A stretch of DNA of 22,645 nt. Origin: an uncultured Azospirillum sp. (GTDB lineage: Bacteria; Pseudomonadota; Alphaproteobacteria; Azospirillales; Azospirillaceae). The stretch covers positions 1 to 22,645 of the forward strand of contig NZ_CAMLJP010000104.1 in NCBI RefSeq assembly GCF_946480385.1, in the 5' to 3' direction. A program made the translations under genes and the position numbers. Each line of letters opens with the position of its first letter. Within the stretch, counting starts at the first letter, position 1. The notes under the pieces were generated by a model, which was not told where the DNA came from, did not search any database, and saw only the letters and a list, made by a program, of their open reading frames with translations. Shown in pieces: positions 17,775 to 22,645 of the stretch.

Positions 17775-18131
17775 TCAGCGCTCCGCGACCTGAGTGTCGT
17801 TGTGGATGCGGCGGATCACGTCCTTCGCGGTCTTCTTATAGGTGACGGTGTCCACGTCCTCGCCCGGCGCCAGTTGCGAGCGGCGGACGGTGAAGAAGCG
17901 GTGGCCGACATCCAGCATGCCGCTGGCCTCGACCAGGATGCTGGTGTCCTTGCCGTCGGCGCTTGGCGAAACGGAAACGATCTGGCCCAGTTCTTCGCCG
18001 AGCAGACCGGTCACTTCGAGCCCGACAAGATCGTCGCCGGCGCGCGGATCGGCGGCCTGGACCGACTCGATGTGGGCGAATGGCAGGGTCGCTGCCAGCG
18101 CAAGGCCGGCCAACAGGGTCTGGAACCTCAT
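17775..18131 (-). CDS. Exported PRC-barrel-like protein
   Basis: A 118-residue protein with a signal peptide (MRFQTLLAGLALAATLPFAH, cleavage likely at VQA-AD). The mature part starts with DLVGLEVTGLLGEELGQIVSV, which has the strand pattern and GxxLGxI turn of PRC-barrel domains (as in RimM and photosynthetic reaction-centre H chains), followed by TSILVEASGMLDVGHRFFTVRRSQL. Small exported or soluble PRC proteins are common in alphaproteobacterial stress regulons, and this gene has an EcfG-like promoter. A strong ribosome-binding site (AAGGGAG, 8 bases upstream) fixes the start. The specific function is unknown; the domain call is by pattern and moderately sure. Confidence 0.8.
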   Translation of the reverse strand: MRFQTLLAGLALAATLPFAHIESVQAADPRAGDDLVGLEVTGLLGEELGQIVSVSPSADGKDTSILVEASGMLDVGHRFFTVRRSQLAPGEDVDTVTYKKTAKDVIRRIHNDTQVAER

Positions 18132-18175
18132 GATTCGGGCTCCCTTCGCTGATGTGTGTCTCGTATGTCACAATC

Positions 18176-18200
18176 AACATGGGAATTGCGGGACGGTTCC
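18176..18200 (-). promoter_or_regulatory. EcfG-like promoter of the PRC-barrel-like gene
   Basis: On the minus strand GGAAC (18196-18200) is followed after 17 bases by GTT (18176-18178), close to the GGAAC-N16/17-CGTT consensus of the alphaproteobacterial general stress sigma factor EcfG (here TGTT). The leader to the ATG at 18131 is about 40 bases. It shares the GTTCCCAGGGAAC palindrome with the opposite promoter. Confidence 0.6.
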
Positions 18201-18203
18201 CAG

Positions 18204-18228
18204 GGAACGATGCAGGGGTAATCCGGTT
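18204..18228 (+). promoter_or_regulatory. EcfG-like promoter of the DJ-1/PfpI gene
   Basis: GGAAC (18204-18208) is followed after 17 bases by GTT (18226-18228; GGTT against consensus CGTT). The spacing equals that of the divergent element. The downstream start codon at 18264 is 36 bases away, while an in-frame ATG at 18237 would be too close to the promoter, which supports the later start. Confidence 0.6.
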
Positions 18229-18263
18229 GCTGCGGCATGACCAACAGCGAAGGAGGCCCCTCC

Positions 18264-18836
18264 ATGGCTCGGAACCTCAATGGAAAGACCGTGGCCGTTC
18301 TCGCCACCGACGGCTTCGAACAGGTGGAACTGACCGAACCGGTGAAGGCCCTGCGCAATGCCGGTGCCACCGTGCATGTGGTCGCCCCGAAAAGCGGGCA
18401 AATCCAGGGCTGGAACCATCATGACCGCGGCGACAAGGTCGATGTCGACGTGACGCTCGACCAGGCCGATGCCGGCCGCTACGACGCGCTGATGCTGCCG
18501 GGCGGCGTGATGAACCCGGACAGCCTGCGGCTGGAGCCGAAGGCGATCGAGTTCGTGAAGAGCTTCGTGACTTCGGATCGTCCCATCGCCGCTATTTGTC
18601 ACGGTCCCTGGACGCTGATCGACGCCGGCGGCGTGCGCGGCAAGCGGATGACCTCCTGGCCGTCACTGCAGACCGACCTGCGCAACGCGGGCGCGACCTG
18701 GGTCGACGAGCAGGTGGTGACCGACCATGGTCTGGTCACCTCGCGCAAGCCCGACGACATTCCGGCCTTCTGCCGCAAGATGATCGAGGAATTCTGCGAA
18801 GGCCGCCACGCCGGCCATCGCCACGCGGCGGAGTAG
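18264..18836 (+). CDS. DJ-1/PfpI family protein (type 1 glutamine amidotransferase-like)
   Basis: A 190-residue member of the DJ-1/PfpI superfamily, of the PfpI/YhbO branch. Family members have been described as intracellular proteases, glyoxalases or deglycases, and the true reaction is disputed; YhbO-type proteins protect against oxidative, heat and acid stress. The nucleophile elbow AAICHGPW carries C112 followed by H113, and the conserved acid that tunes the cysteine is in ATDGFEQVELTEP (E19). LMLPGG (77-81) and TSWPSLQTDLRNAGATWVDE are also typical. A very strong ribosome-binding site (GAAGGAGG, 7 bases upstream) fixes the start. The gene is divergent from the PRC-barrel-like gene and appears to be stress-controlled with it. 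The C-terminus has a histidine-rich tail (GRHAGHRHAAE). Confidence 0.93.
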   Translation: MARNLNGKTVAVLATDGFEQVELTEPVKALRNAGATVHVVAPKSGQIQGWNHHDRGDKVDVDVTLDQADAGRYDALMLPGGVMNPDSLRLEPKAIEFVKSFVTSDRPIAAICHGPWTLIDAGGVRGKRMTSWPSLQTDLRNAGATWVDEQVVTDHGLVTSRKPDDIPAFCRKMIEEFCEGRHAGHRHAAE

Positions 18837-18846
18837 GGGGGCGCTT

Positions 18847-18926
18847 ATGCCCCCTCCCTAACCCTCCCCCGCTTTCAGCGGGGGAGGGAAGGGGCCCATG
18901 CGAAAGCATGGGAAGGGAGGGGGCAT
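18847..18926. repeat. Dispersed GC-rich palindromic repeat, copy 2 (three-way junction)
   Basis: An 80-base element. Outer 13-bp arms, ATGCCCCCTCCCT (18847-18859) and its reverse complement (18914-18926), enclose two perfect hairpins: CCCTCCCCCGC/GCGGGGGAGGG (18862-18888, 5-base loop) and CCCATGC/GCATGGG (18895-18912) with a GAAA tetraloop. As RNA or extruded DNA this forms a three-way junction. The left arm shares its first 23 bases with copy 1. It lies between convergent genes and may also limit read-through. Confidence 0.8.
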
Positions 18927-18945
18927 CGCCGCTGCGACCATACCC

Positions 18946-19614
18946 CTACGCCGACACCAGCGGCGAAAGCCCGTTCTGGATCGCCCACACCGCCGCCTGG
19001 GTGCGGTTCTGCGCGTTGATCTTCCGCATCACGTTCTTGAAGTGCATCTTCACGGTCGATTCCGTGATGTGCAGGTTGCGCGCGATGGCCTTGTTCGACT
19101 GGCCGGCCAGCAGGCAGCGCAGGATCTGCACTTCGCGCTTCGACAGGTCGCCGCTGGGCGGCATGGCGATCGGGGTCGGGCTGTGCTGCGGGCGTTCGTT
19201 GGCGGCGGCCATCAGCAGGCCGGCGACGTGGGTCGGGTAGACCACCTCGCCCAGCATCACCAGCCGCAGCGAGCGCAGCAGGCTCTCGCTCGACATGCTC
19301 TTGTTCAGATAGGCGTCGGCGCCGGCCTTCAGCGACTGGGACAGGCTGCGGTCGGCGATGGTGTCGGCCAGCACCGCGATCCGGGCAGACGTGCCGTCGC
19401 GCAGGCGCCGGATGCCGGCGATTTCCTCAGGCATGCCGTCCTGGAGCGCCAGCACGATCAGGTCGGGCTCCTCGCCGTCGGCAATCAGGTCGAGCGCGTC
19501 GTCGGCGCTGGCCGCGTGGGCGCTGACCCGGAAGGGGCCGCCGCCGATCAACGTTGCCAAGGCCGCTGAAAACAGCCGGTCGTGGTCGACCAGCATCACA
19601 TTCCATGTCGTCAT
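18946..19614 (-). CDS. LuxR/NarL-type regulator with degenerate receiver domain
   Basis: A 222-residue two-domain regulator. The N-terminal domain (about 1-120) has the receiver fold pattern, and the C-terminal LuxR-type helix-turn-helix (about 155-215) is intact: LSKREVQILRCLLAGQSNKA and TESTVKMHFKNVMRKI. The receiver pocket is damaged. The phospho-acceptor position aligns with A56 (PDLIVLALQ, where PDLVLLDL is usual), the second acidic residue of the DD pair is H11 (LVDHD), and the conserved T/S is A83. Only K105 remains. It therefore probably works without phosphorylation, perhaps through a ligand or a protein partner. GGAGGA 6 bases before the ATG supports the start. It faces a second LuxR-type regulator across a 391-base spacer; no sensor kinase is adjacent. 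Confidence 0.9.
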   Translation of the reverse strand: MTTWNVMLVDHDRLFSAALATLIGGGPFRVSAHAASADDALDLIADGEEPDLIVLALQDGMPEEIAGIRRLRDGTSARIAVLADTIADRSLSQSLKAGADAYLNKSMSSESLLRSLRLVMLGEVVYPTHVAGLLMAAANERPQHSPTPIAMPPSGDLSKREVQILRCLLAGQSNKAIARNLHITESTVKMHFKNVMRKINAQNRTQAAVWAIQNGLSPLVSA

Positions 19615-19745
19615 CGATCATCCTCCGCTGAGCCACCCTTATTGCCGGGCGGCGGCGATCCCCCCTTTTTGTCCGCGCCTGAAGGATCAGGCCAAGGACC
19701 GGACCGGTTGATCCGGCCCACGCAGACTCCGAACATAGAAAATTA

Positions 19746-19759
19746 GAACAATATTGTTC
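19746..19759. promoter_or_regulatory. 14-bp perfect palindrome, possible operator
   Basis: GAACAATATTGTTC is a perfect dyad. GAAC half-sites also occur at 19731 and 19761, so the starts of the four GAAC/GTTC tetramers are 15, 10 and 5 bases apart. The symmetry suits a dimeric helix-turn-helix protein, possibly one of the two flanking LuxR-type regulators. Binding is inference. Confidence 0.45.
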
Positions 19760-19771
19760 GGAACAGCGGGC

Positions 19772-19801
19772 TTTACGCTTCATGCCGGGATGATTTATAC
19801 G
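19772..19801 (+). promoter_or_regulatory. Possible promoter of the second LuxR-type regulator
   Basis: TTTACG (19772-19777, 4 of 6) and TATACG (19796-19801, 4 of 6) are 18 bases apart. The 14-bp palindrome would be centred near -55 relative to the predicted start, a usual activator position. The element matches are modest. Confidence 0.35.
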
Positions 19802-20005
19802 GTTCATTAACCAACGGCGCAAGGTGAGAACAGGAAAGTCACAGGCAATAGATCAGATTTGGCGGGAAACTGAACGCAGATCCGTTCATTCGATATTTAG
19901 GGGTAGCTGCGCCAAAGAGCGGCGCGAATGAACCGCTTTTCCGTTGGGGCTTTTTGGTGTCTTTGGCCCTACTGAGGAGTGGTCCGCTGAGAATAAGGGG
20001 ACACG

Positions 20006-20725
20006 ATGGAGTTCGAGCTTCAAGCGCGCGGTGGTTCGCGTAGCGCGGGCAATCCCACGCGGATTTTTCTGGTGGTCGACGAGCAGCCGATGGTGCGCCA
20101 TGGCTTCGCTCTGTCCATCGGCGAAATCTGCCCTGGGACGCGCGTGCTGGAGGCCGGGTCGTTGGATGAAGCGCTGAACATCGGCCGCCAGACCCCCGAG
20201 CTGGCCCTGGTCCTGTACGACCCCGGTCCGCCGCGCGGGGATGATGAGGATGCCGGCGGCGGCGCCATTGCCGGGCTGCGCCGGCTGAAGGAGACGCTGG
20301 GCGAGGTGCCGGTCCTGATCCTCACCAACTCCGACGAGGTTGCCGACATCGTCGACAGCGTGCGCATGGGCGCACGCGGCTATGTGCTGAAGACAAGCCC
20401 GCCGGAGGTGCTGGAGCATGCCATTTCACTGGCGCTCAGCGGCGACATCTTCCTGCCGCTGCCGCGCGCGGTGCTGAACGGCGCGCTGGCCGAAGGGCCG
20501 CGCGGCAACGACGACATTCTCGATCGCCTGACCGACCGCCAGCGCGACGTCTTCGAACTGCTGCTGGCCGGCCATTCCAACAAGGAAATCGCCCGCGGCC
20601 TGGGCGTTCTGGAGGGCACGGTGAAGGTGCATGTCCGCGCCATCATGCAGAAGCTGGGCGTGCGCAACCGCACCCAGGTCGCGGTGGTCGCCGCCCGCAA
20701 CGGCTGCTTCAACGGCGAGGGCTGA
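20006..20725 (+). CDS. LuxR/NarL-type response regulator
   Basis: A 239-residue response regulator with an N-terminal receiver domain (about 18-145) and a C-terminal LuxR-type helix-turn-helix (about 174-234, LTDRQRDVFELLLAGHSNKE and EGTVKVHVRAIMQKL). In contrast to its divergent neighbour the phosphorylation pocket looks usable: acidic pair D25/E26, phospho-acceptor D72 in LVLYDPGPP, T107 in LILTNSD and K129 in YVLKTSP. The loop after D72 is enlarged by an acidic, glycine-rich insert (RGDDEDAGGGA), which is unusual. No kinase gene lies next to it, so it is an orphan in this window. AAGGGG 5 bases before the ATG supports the start. The urease operon begins shortly downstream on the same strand, but regulation of urease by this protein is only a guess from position. 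Confidence 0.92.
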   Translation: MEFELQARGGSRSAGNPTRIFLVVDEQPMVRHGFALSIGEICPGTRVLEAGSLDEALNIGRQTPELALVLYDPGPPRGDDEDAGGGAIAGLRRLKETLGEVPVLILTNSDEVADIVDSVRMGARGYVLKTSPPEVLEHAISLALSGDIFLPLPRAVLNGALAEGPRGNDDILDRLTDRQRDVFELLLAGHSNKEIARGLGVLEGTVKVHVRAIMQKLGVRNRTQVAVVAARNGCFNGEG

Positions 20726-20815
20726 GCGGGGCGGTTTCGCCCGCATTGCCTGAACGGCCCCGCTTCCGGCAGACTGGCGTCCGCAGATTCCAGTTGGCAG
20801 TTGGGGAGCGGGCGC

Positions 20816-21703
20816 TTGGTTCAGGTGGCGGTGGCCGACAGGCCGGAAAATTCGGCGCGCGAGTCAGGGGGCGAGGAAAAGAAGGTCGCCGTCCATGGCG
20901 CCGCGACCGTTCGGTTCGAGCATCGCCACGGCGAGACCCGGCTGGCGACGCTCTACCACCATGACCCGCTGCGGGTGCTGATGCCGACCCCGCGCCGCGA
21001 CGACCTTCCCATCGCGGTGCTCGCCACCACGTCCGGCGGGATGGTCGGTGGAGATCGCATGGACATTGCGCTGTCGGTCGGGGCGGGCGCCAGGGCGCTG
21101 GTCACCACCCAGGCGGCCGAGAAGGTCTATCGCTCCACCGGCGCCGACTGCCGCATCGACACCGCTTTGTCGGTCGAGGATGGCGCGTGGCTGGAGTGGA
21201 TGCCGCAGGAGGCGATCGTCTTCGAAGGCTCCCGCCTGCGCCGCCTGACCCGCATCGACCTGTCGGGCGACGGCCGCGTCGTCGCCGGCGAGATGCTGGT
21301 CTTTGGCCGTGCTGCCTTCGGCGAGACGGTGACGCACGGCCTGATCCGCGACGCCTGGGAGGTCGCCCGCGACGGCCGGCTGATCTGGGCCGACGCCCTG
21401 CATCTTGACGACGACATCGCCGAGGCGCTGGCTCACCCCGCGGGATTCGGTGGAGCCGCCGCCTGCGCCACTCTGCTGCACGCCGCCCCTGACACTGCCC
21501 GCCATCTCGATGCTGTCCGTGCGCTGGCCGAACCTCTTGAGGGCGCCCGCATCGGCGCCACCGCGCTGGACGGCCTGCTGATCGTCCGCATCCTCGGCGG
21601 CGACGCGCGCGCAGTGCGTCGCGCCTATGCAGTGCTGTGGTCGGGTTTGCGCAGCGAGGCCGCGGGGTTGCCCACCCGCTTGCCGCGGCTGTGGGAGGTT
21701 TGA
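20816..21703 (+). CDS. ureD: Urease accessory protein UreD (UreH)
   Basis: UreD binds the urease apoenzyme and, with UreF and UreG, helps insert carbon dioxide and nickel into the active site. The 295-residue product has the typical UreD sequence: [20 protein letters not shown], the [19 protein letters not shown] stretch, [34 protein letters not shown], and [19 protein letters not shown]. The start is probably TTG at 20816, since GGGGAG lies 7 bases upstream; TTG 20801 and GTG 20825 are alternatives, all close together. It is the first gene of the urease operon, 90 bases after the response-regulator gene. ureA follows after a 124-base spacer that holds its own promoter-like site. Confidence 0.95.
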   Translation: MVQVAVADRPENSARESGGEEKKVAVHGAATVRFEHRHGETRLATLYHHDPLRVLMPTPRRDDLPIAVLATTSGGMVGGDRMDIALSVGAGARALVTTQAAEKVYRSTGADCRIDTALSVEDGAWLEWMPQEAIVFEGSRLRRLTRIDLSGDGRVVAGEMLVFGRAAFGETVTHGLIRDAWEVARDGRLIWADALHLDDDIAEALAHPAGFGGAAACATLLHAAPDTARHLDAVRALAEPLEGARIGATALDGLLIVRILGGDARAVRRAYAVLWSGLRSEAAGLPTRLPRLWEV

Positions 21704-21760
21704 CGGCCAAGTCCAGGCTCCAGCGTCAACTGTTTCAACCCTCTACGTCATACGACGCAC

Positions 21761-21788
21761 TTGGCGCGGCGCTTCGGCGTGGCATAAT
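21761..21788 (+). promoter_or_regulatory. Possible promoter of the urease structural genes
   Basis: TTGGCG (21761-21766) and CATAAT (21783-21788, 5 of 6) are 16 bases apart in the spacer between ureD and ureA. Transcription would begin near 21795, 33 bases before ureA. Confidence 0.45.
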
Positions 21789-21827
21789 TGCCTGCAACGA
21801 ACAGGGTGGCGAAAGGGCAATCCCCCG

Positions 21828-22130
21828 ATGAACCTGACAGGGCGCGAGAAGGACAAGCTGCTCGTCGCGATGGCGGCGATGGTGGCGCGGCGGCGGCTGG
21901 AACGCGGGGTCAAGCTGAACCATCCGGAGGCGGTCGCCCTCATCACCGACTATGTGGTGGAGGGTGCCCGCGATGGCCGCACGGTGGCCGAGCTGATGCG
22001 CGACGGCGCCACCGTGCTGACCCGGGATCAGGTGATGGATGGCGTTGCCGACATGATCCACGACATCCAGGTTGAAGCAACCTTCCCTGATGGCACCAAG
22101 CTCGTCACCGTCCACCAGCCGATCCGTTGA
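21828..22130 (+). CDS. ureA: Urease subunit gamma
   Basis: The 100-residue gamma subunit of the (alpha-beta-gamma)3 nickel urease, which hydrolyses urea to ammonia and carbamate. The sequence [52 protein letters not shown] and the ending [13 protein letters not shown] are characteristic and the length is exactly normal. The frame is open 67 codons upstream but the ATG here is the universal UreA start. A modest AAAGGG lies 11 bases upstream. ureB starts 11 bases after the stop, so the genes are co-transcribed. Confidence 0.98.
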   Translation: MNLTGREKDKLLVAMAAMVARRRLERGVKLNHPEAVALITDYVVEGARDGRTVAELMRDGATVLTRDQVMDGVADMIHDIQVEATFPDGTKLVTVHQPIR

Positions 22131-22141
22131 GGGGGCAGCCC

Positions 22142-22447
22142 ATGAAACCCGGTGAAATCTTCCCGGCGGCCGGCGAGATCGTGCTGAACGACGGCCGCGA
22201 GACCGTGGAACTCGACGTCGCCAACGCCGGCGACCGGCCGATCCAGGTCGGCTCGCACTTCCACTTCTACGAGACCAACAGCGCGCTGACCTTCGACCGC
22301 GAGAAGGCGCGCGGCTTCCGGCTCGACATTCCGGCCGGAACGGCGGTGCGTTTCGAGCCCGGCCAGACCCGGCGCGTGACGCTGGTCGCCTATGGCGGCG
22401 ACCGGGTGGTGATCGGCTTCAACCGTATGGTCAACGGCGCCCTCTGA
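22142..22447 (+). CDS. ureB: Urease subunit beta
   Basis: The 101-residue beta subunit of urease. [20 protein letters not shown], the strongly conserved [40 protein letters not shown] and VALVAYGG-like [10 protein letters not shown] are all family hallmarks; the length is normal. GAGGGGG lies 6 bases before the ATG and overlaps the end of ureA, favouring coupled translation. ureA and ureB are separate genes here, as in most proteobacteria, not fused as in Helicobacter. Confidence 0.98.
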   Translation: MKPGEIFPAAGEIVLNDGRETVELDVANAGDRPIQVGSHFHFYETNSALTFDREKARGFRLDIPAGTAVRFEPGQTRRVTLVAYGGDRVVIGFNRMVNGAL

Positions 22448-22474
22448 CGGGCCGACAGGGAAGGGCGAACGACA

Positions 22475-22645
<171 letters not shown>

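Larger units (their letters stand above)
19615..20005. other. Regulatory spacer between two divergent LuxR-type regulators
   Basis: No gene of normal size is visible. The middle is more AT-rich than the rest of the window and holds a 14-bp palindrome, a possible plus-strand promoter, a 9-bp inverted repeat (GTTCATTCG at 19884-19892 with CGAATGAAC at 19925-19933) and a 15-codon open frame (19928-19975, MNRFSVGAFWCLWPY) whose status is uncertain. The plus-strand leader would be about 200 bases long. Confidence 0.5.

Noticed and set aside
20726..20815. Promoter for ureD with TTGCCT as the -35 box
   Set aside because: The best -10 partner (CAGACT) matches only three of six bases; no better pair was found.
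21776..21794. Possible sigma-54 (NtrC-type) promoter before ureA, from TGGCA followed by TTGC
   Set aside because: The -24 and -12 elements are too close together (three bases between them, not five), so the sigma-54 spacing is not met.

Overview
The window reads as chromosomal DNA of a high-GC alphaproteobacterium, most likely in the Rhodospirillales/Azospirillum group. This is an inference from the very GC-rich codon usage, the alphaproteobacterial character of RNase R, dCTP deaminase and the MurA-DUF2948 gene pair, and a pair of promoters resembling those of the alphaproteobacterial general stress sigma factor EcfG. No rRNA, CRISPR array, insertion sequence, integrase or phage gene is visible.

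Layout. 1-6.5 kb is housekeeping, all on the minus strand: rpmG with a clear terminator and promoter, a secreted S41 (C-terminal processing type) peptidase, rnr (RNase R), an IalB-like secreted protein and aroC. Between aroC and the IalB gene lies a GC-rich palindromic repeat, and a related copy sits at 18.85 kb. At 6.64-6.83 kb are two identical tandem tRNA-Thr(GGT) genes. 7.0-14.0 kb is a surface polysaccharide (O-antigen or capsule) block: a membrane-bound WbpM/CapD-type UDP-sugar 4,6-dehydratase, an SDR epimerase/reductase, two family-2 glycosyltransferases whose ends overlap tail to tail, a WbpL/WecA-type undecaprenyl-phosphate sugar-1-phosphate transferase and a UDP-glucuronate 4-epimerase. 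Together they could make an N-acetylated 6-deoxy sugar, load it on the lipid carrier and extend it, with UDP-galacturonate as another donor. 14.1-15.2 kb has a small conserved-looking hypothetical gene, a 48-residue basic small protein gene and a GNAT acetyltransferase. 15.2-17.75 kb is dcd, murA and a DUF2948 gene.

17.8-20.7 kb is the most interesting stretch for regulation. A secreted PRC-barrel-like protein and a DJ-1/PfpI family protein are transcribed divergently from two mirror-image GGAAC-N17-GTT elements that share one 13-bp palindrome. Next come two divergent LuxR/NarL-type response regulators separated by a 391-bp spacer with palindromes. One of them has lost the phospho-acceptor aspartate and other receiver pocket residues. 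From 20.8 kb to the right edge a urease operon begins: ureD, ureA, ureB and the first 57 codons of ureC.

I did not find a clearly new multi-gene system. The best leads are the symmetric stress promoter pair, the degenerate-receiver regulator pair, the dispersed three-way-junction repeat, and a 22-bp tandem repeat across the start codon of the UDP-glucuronate epimerase gene. The first 142 bases of the window hold no gene I can support.
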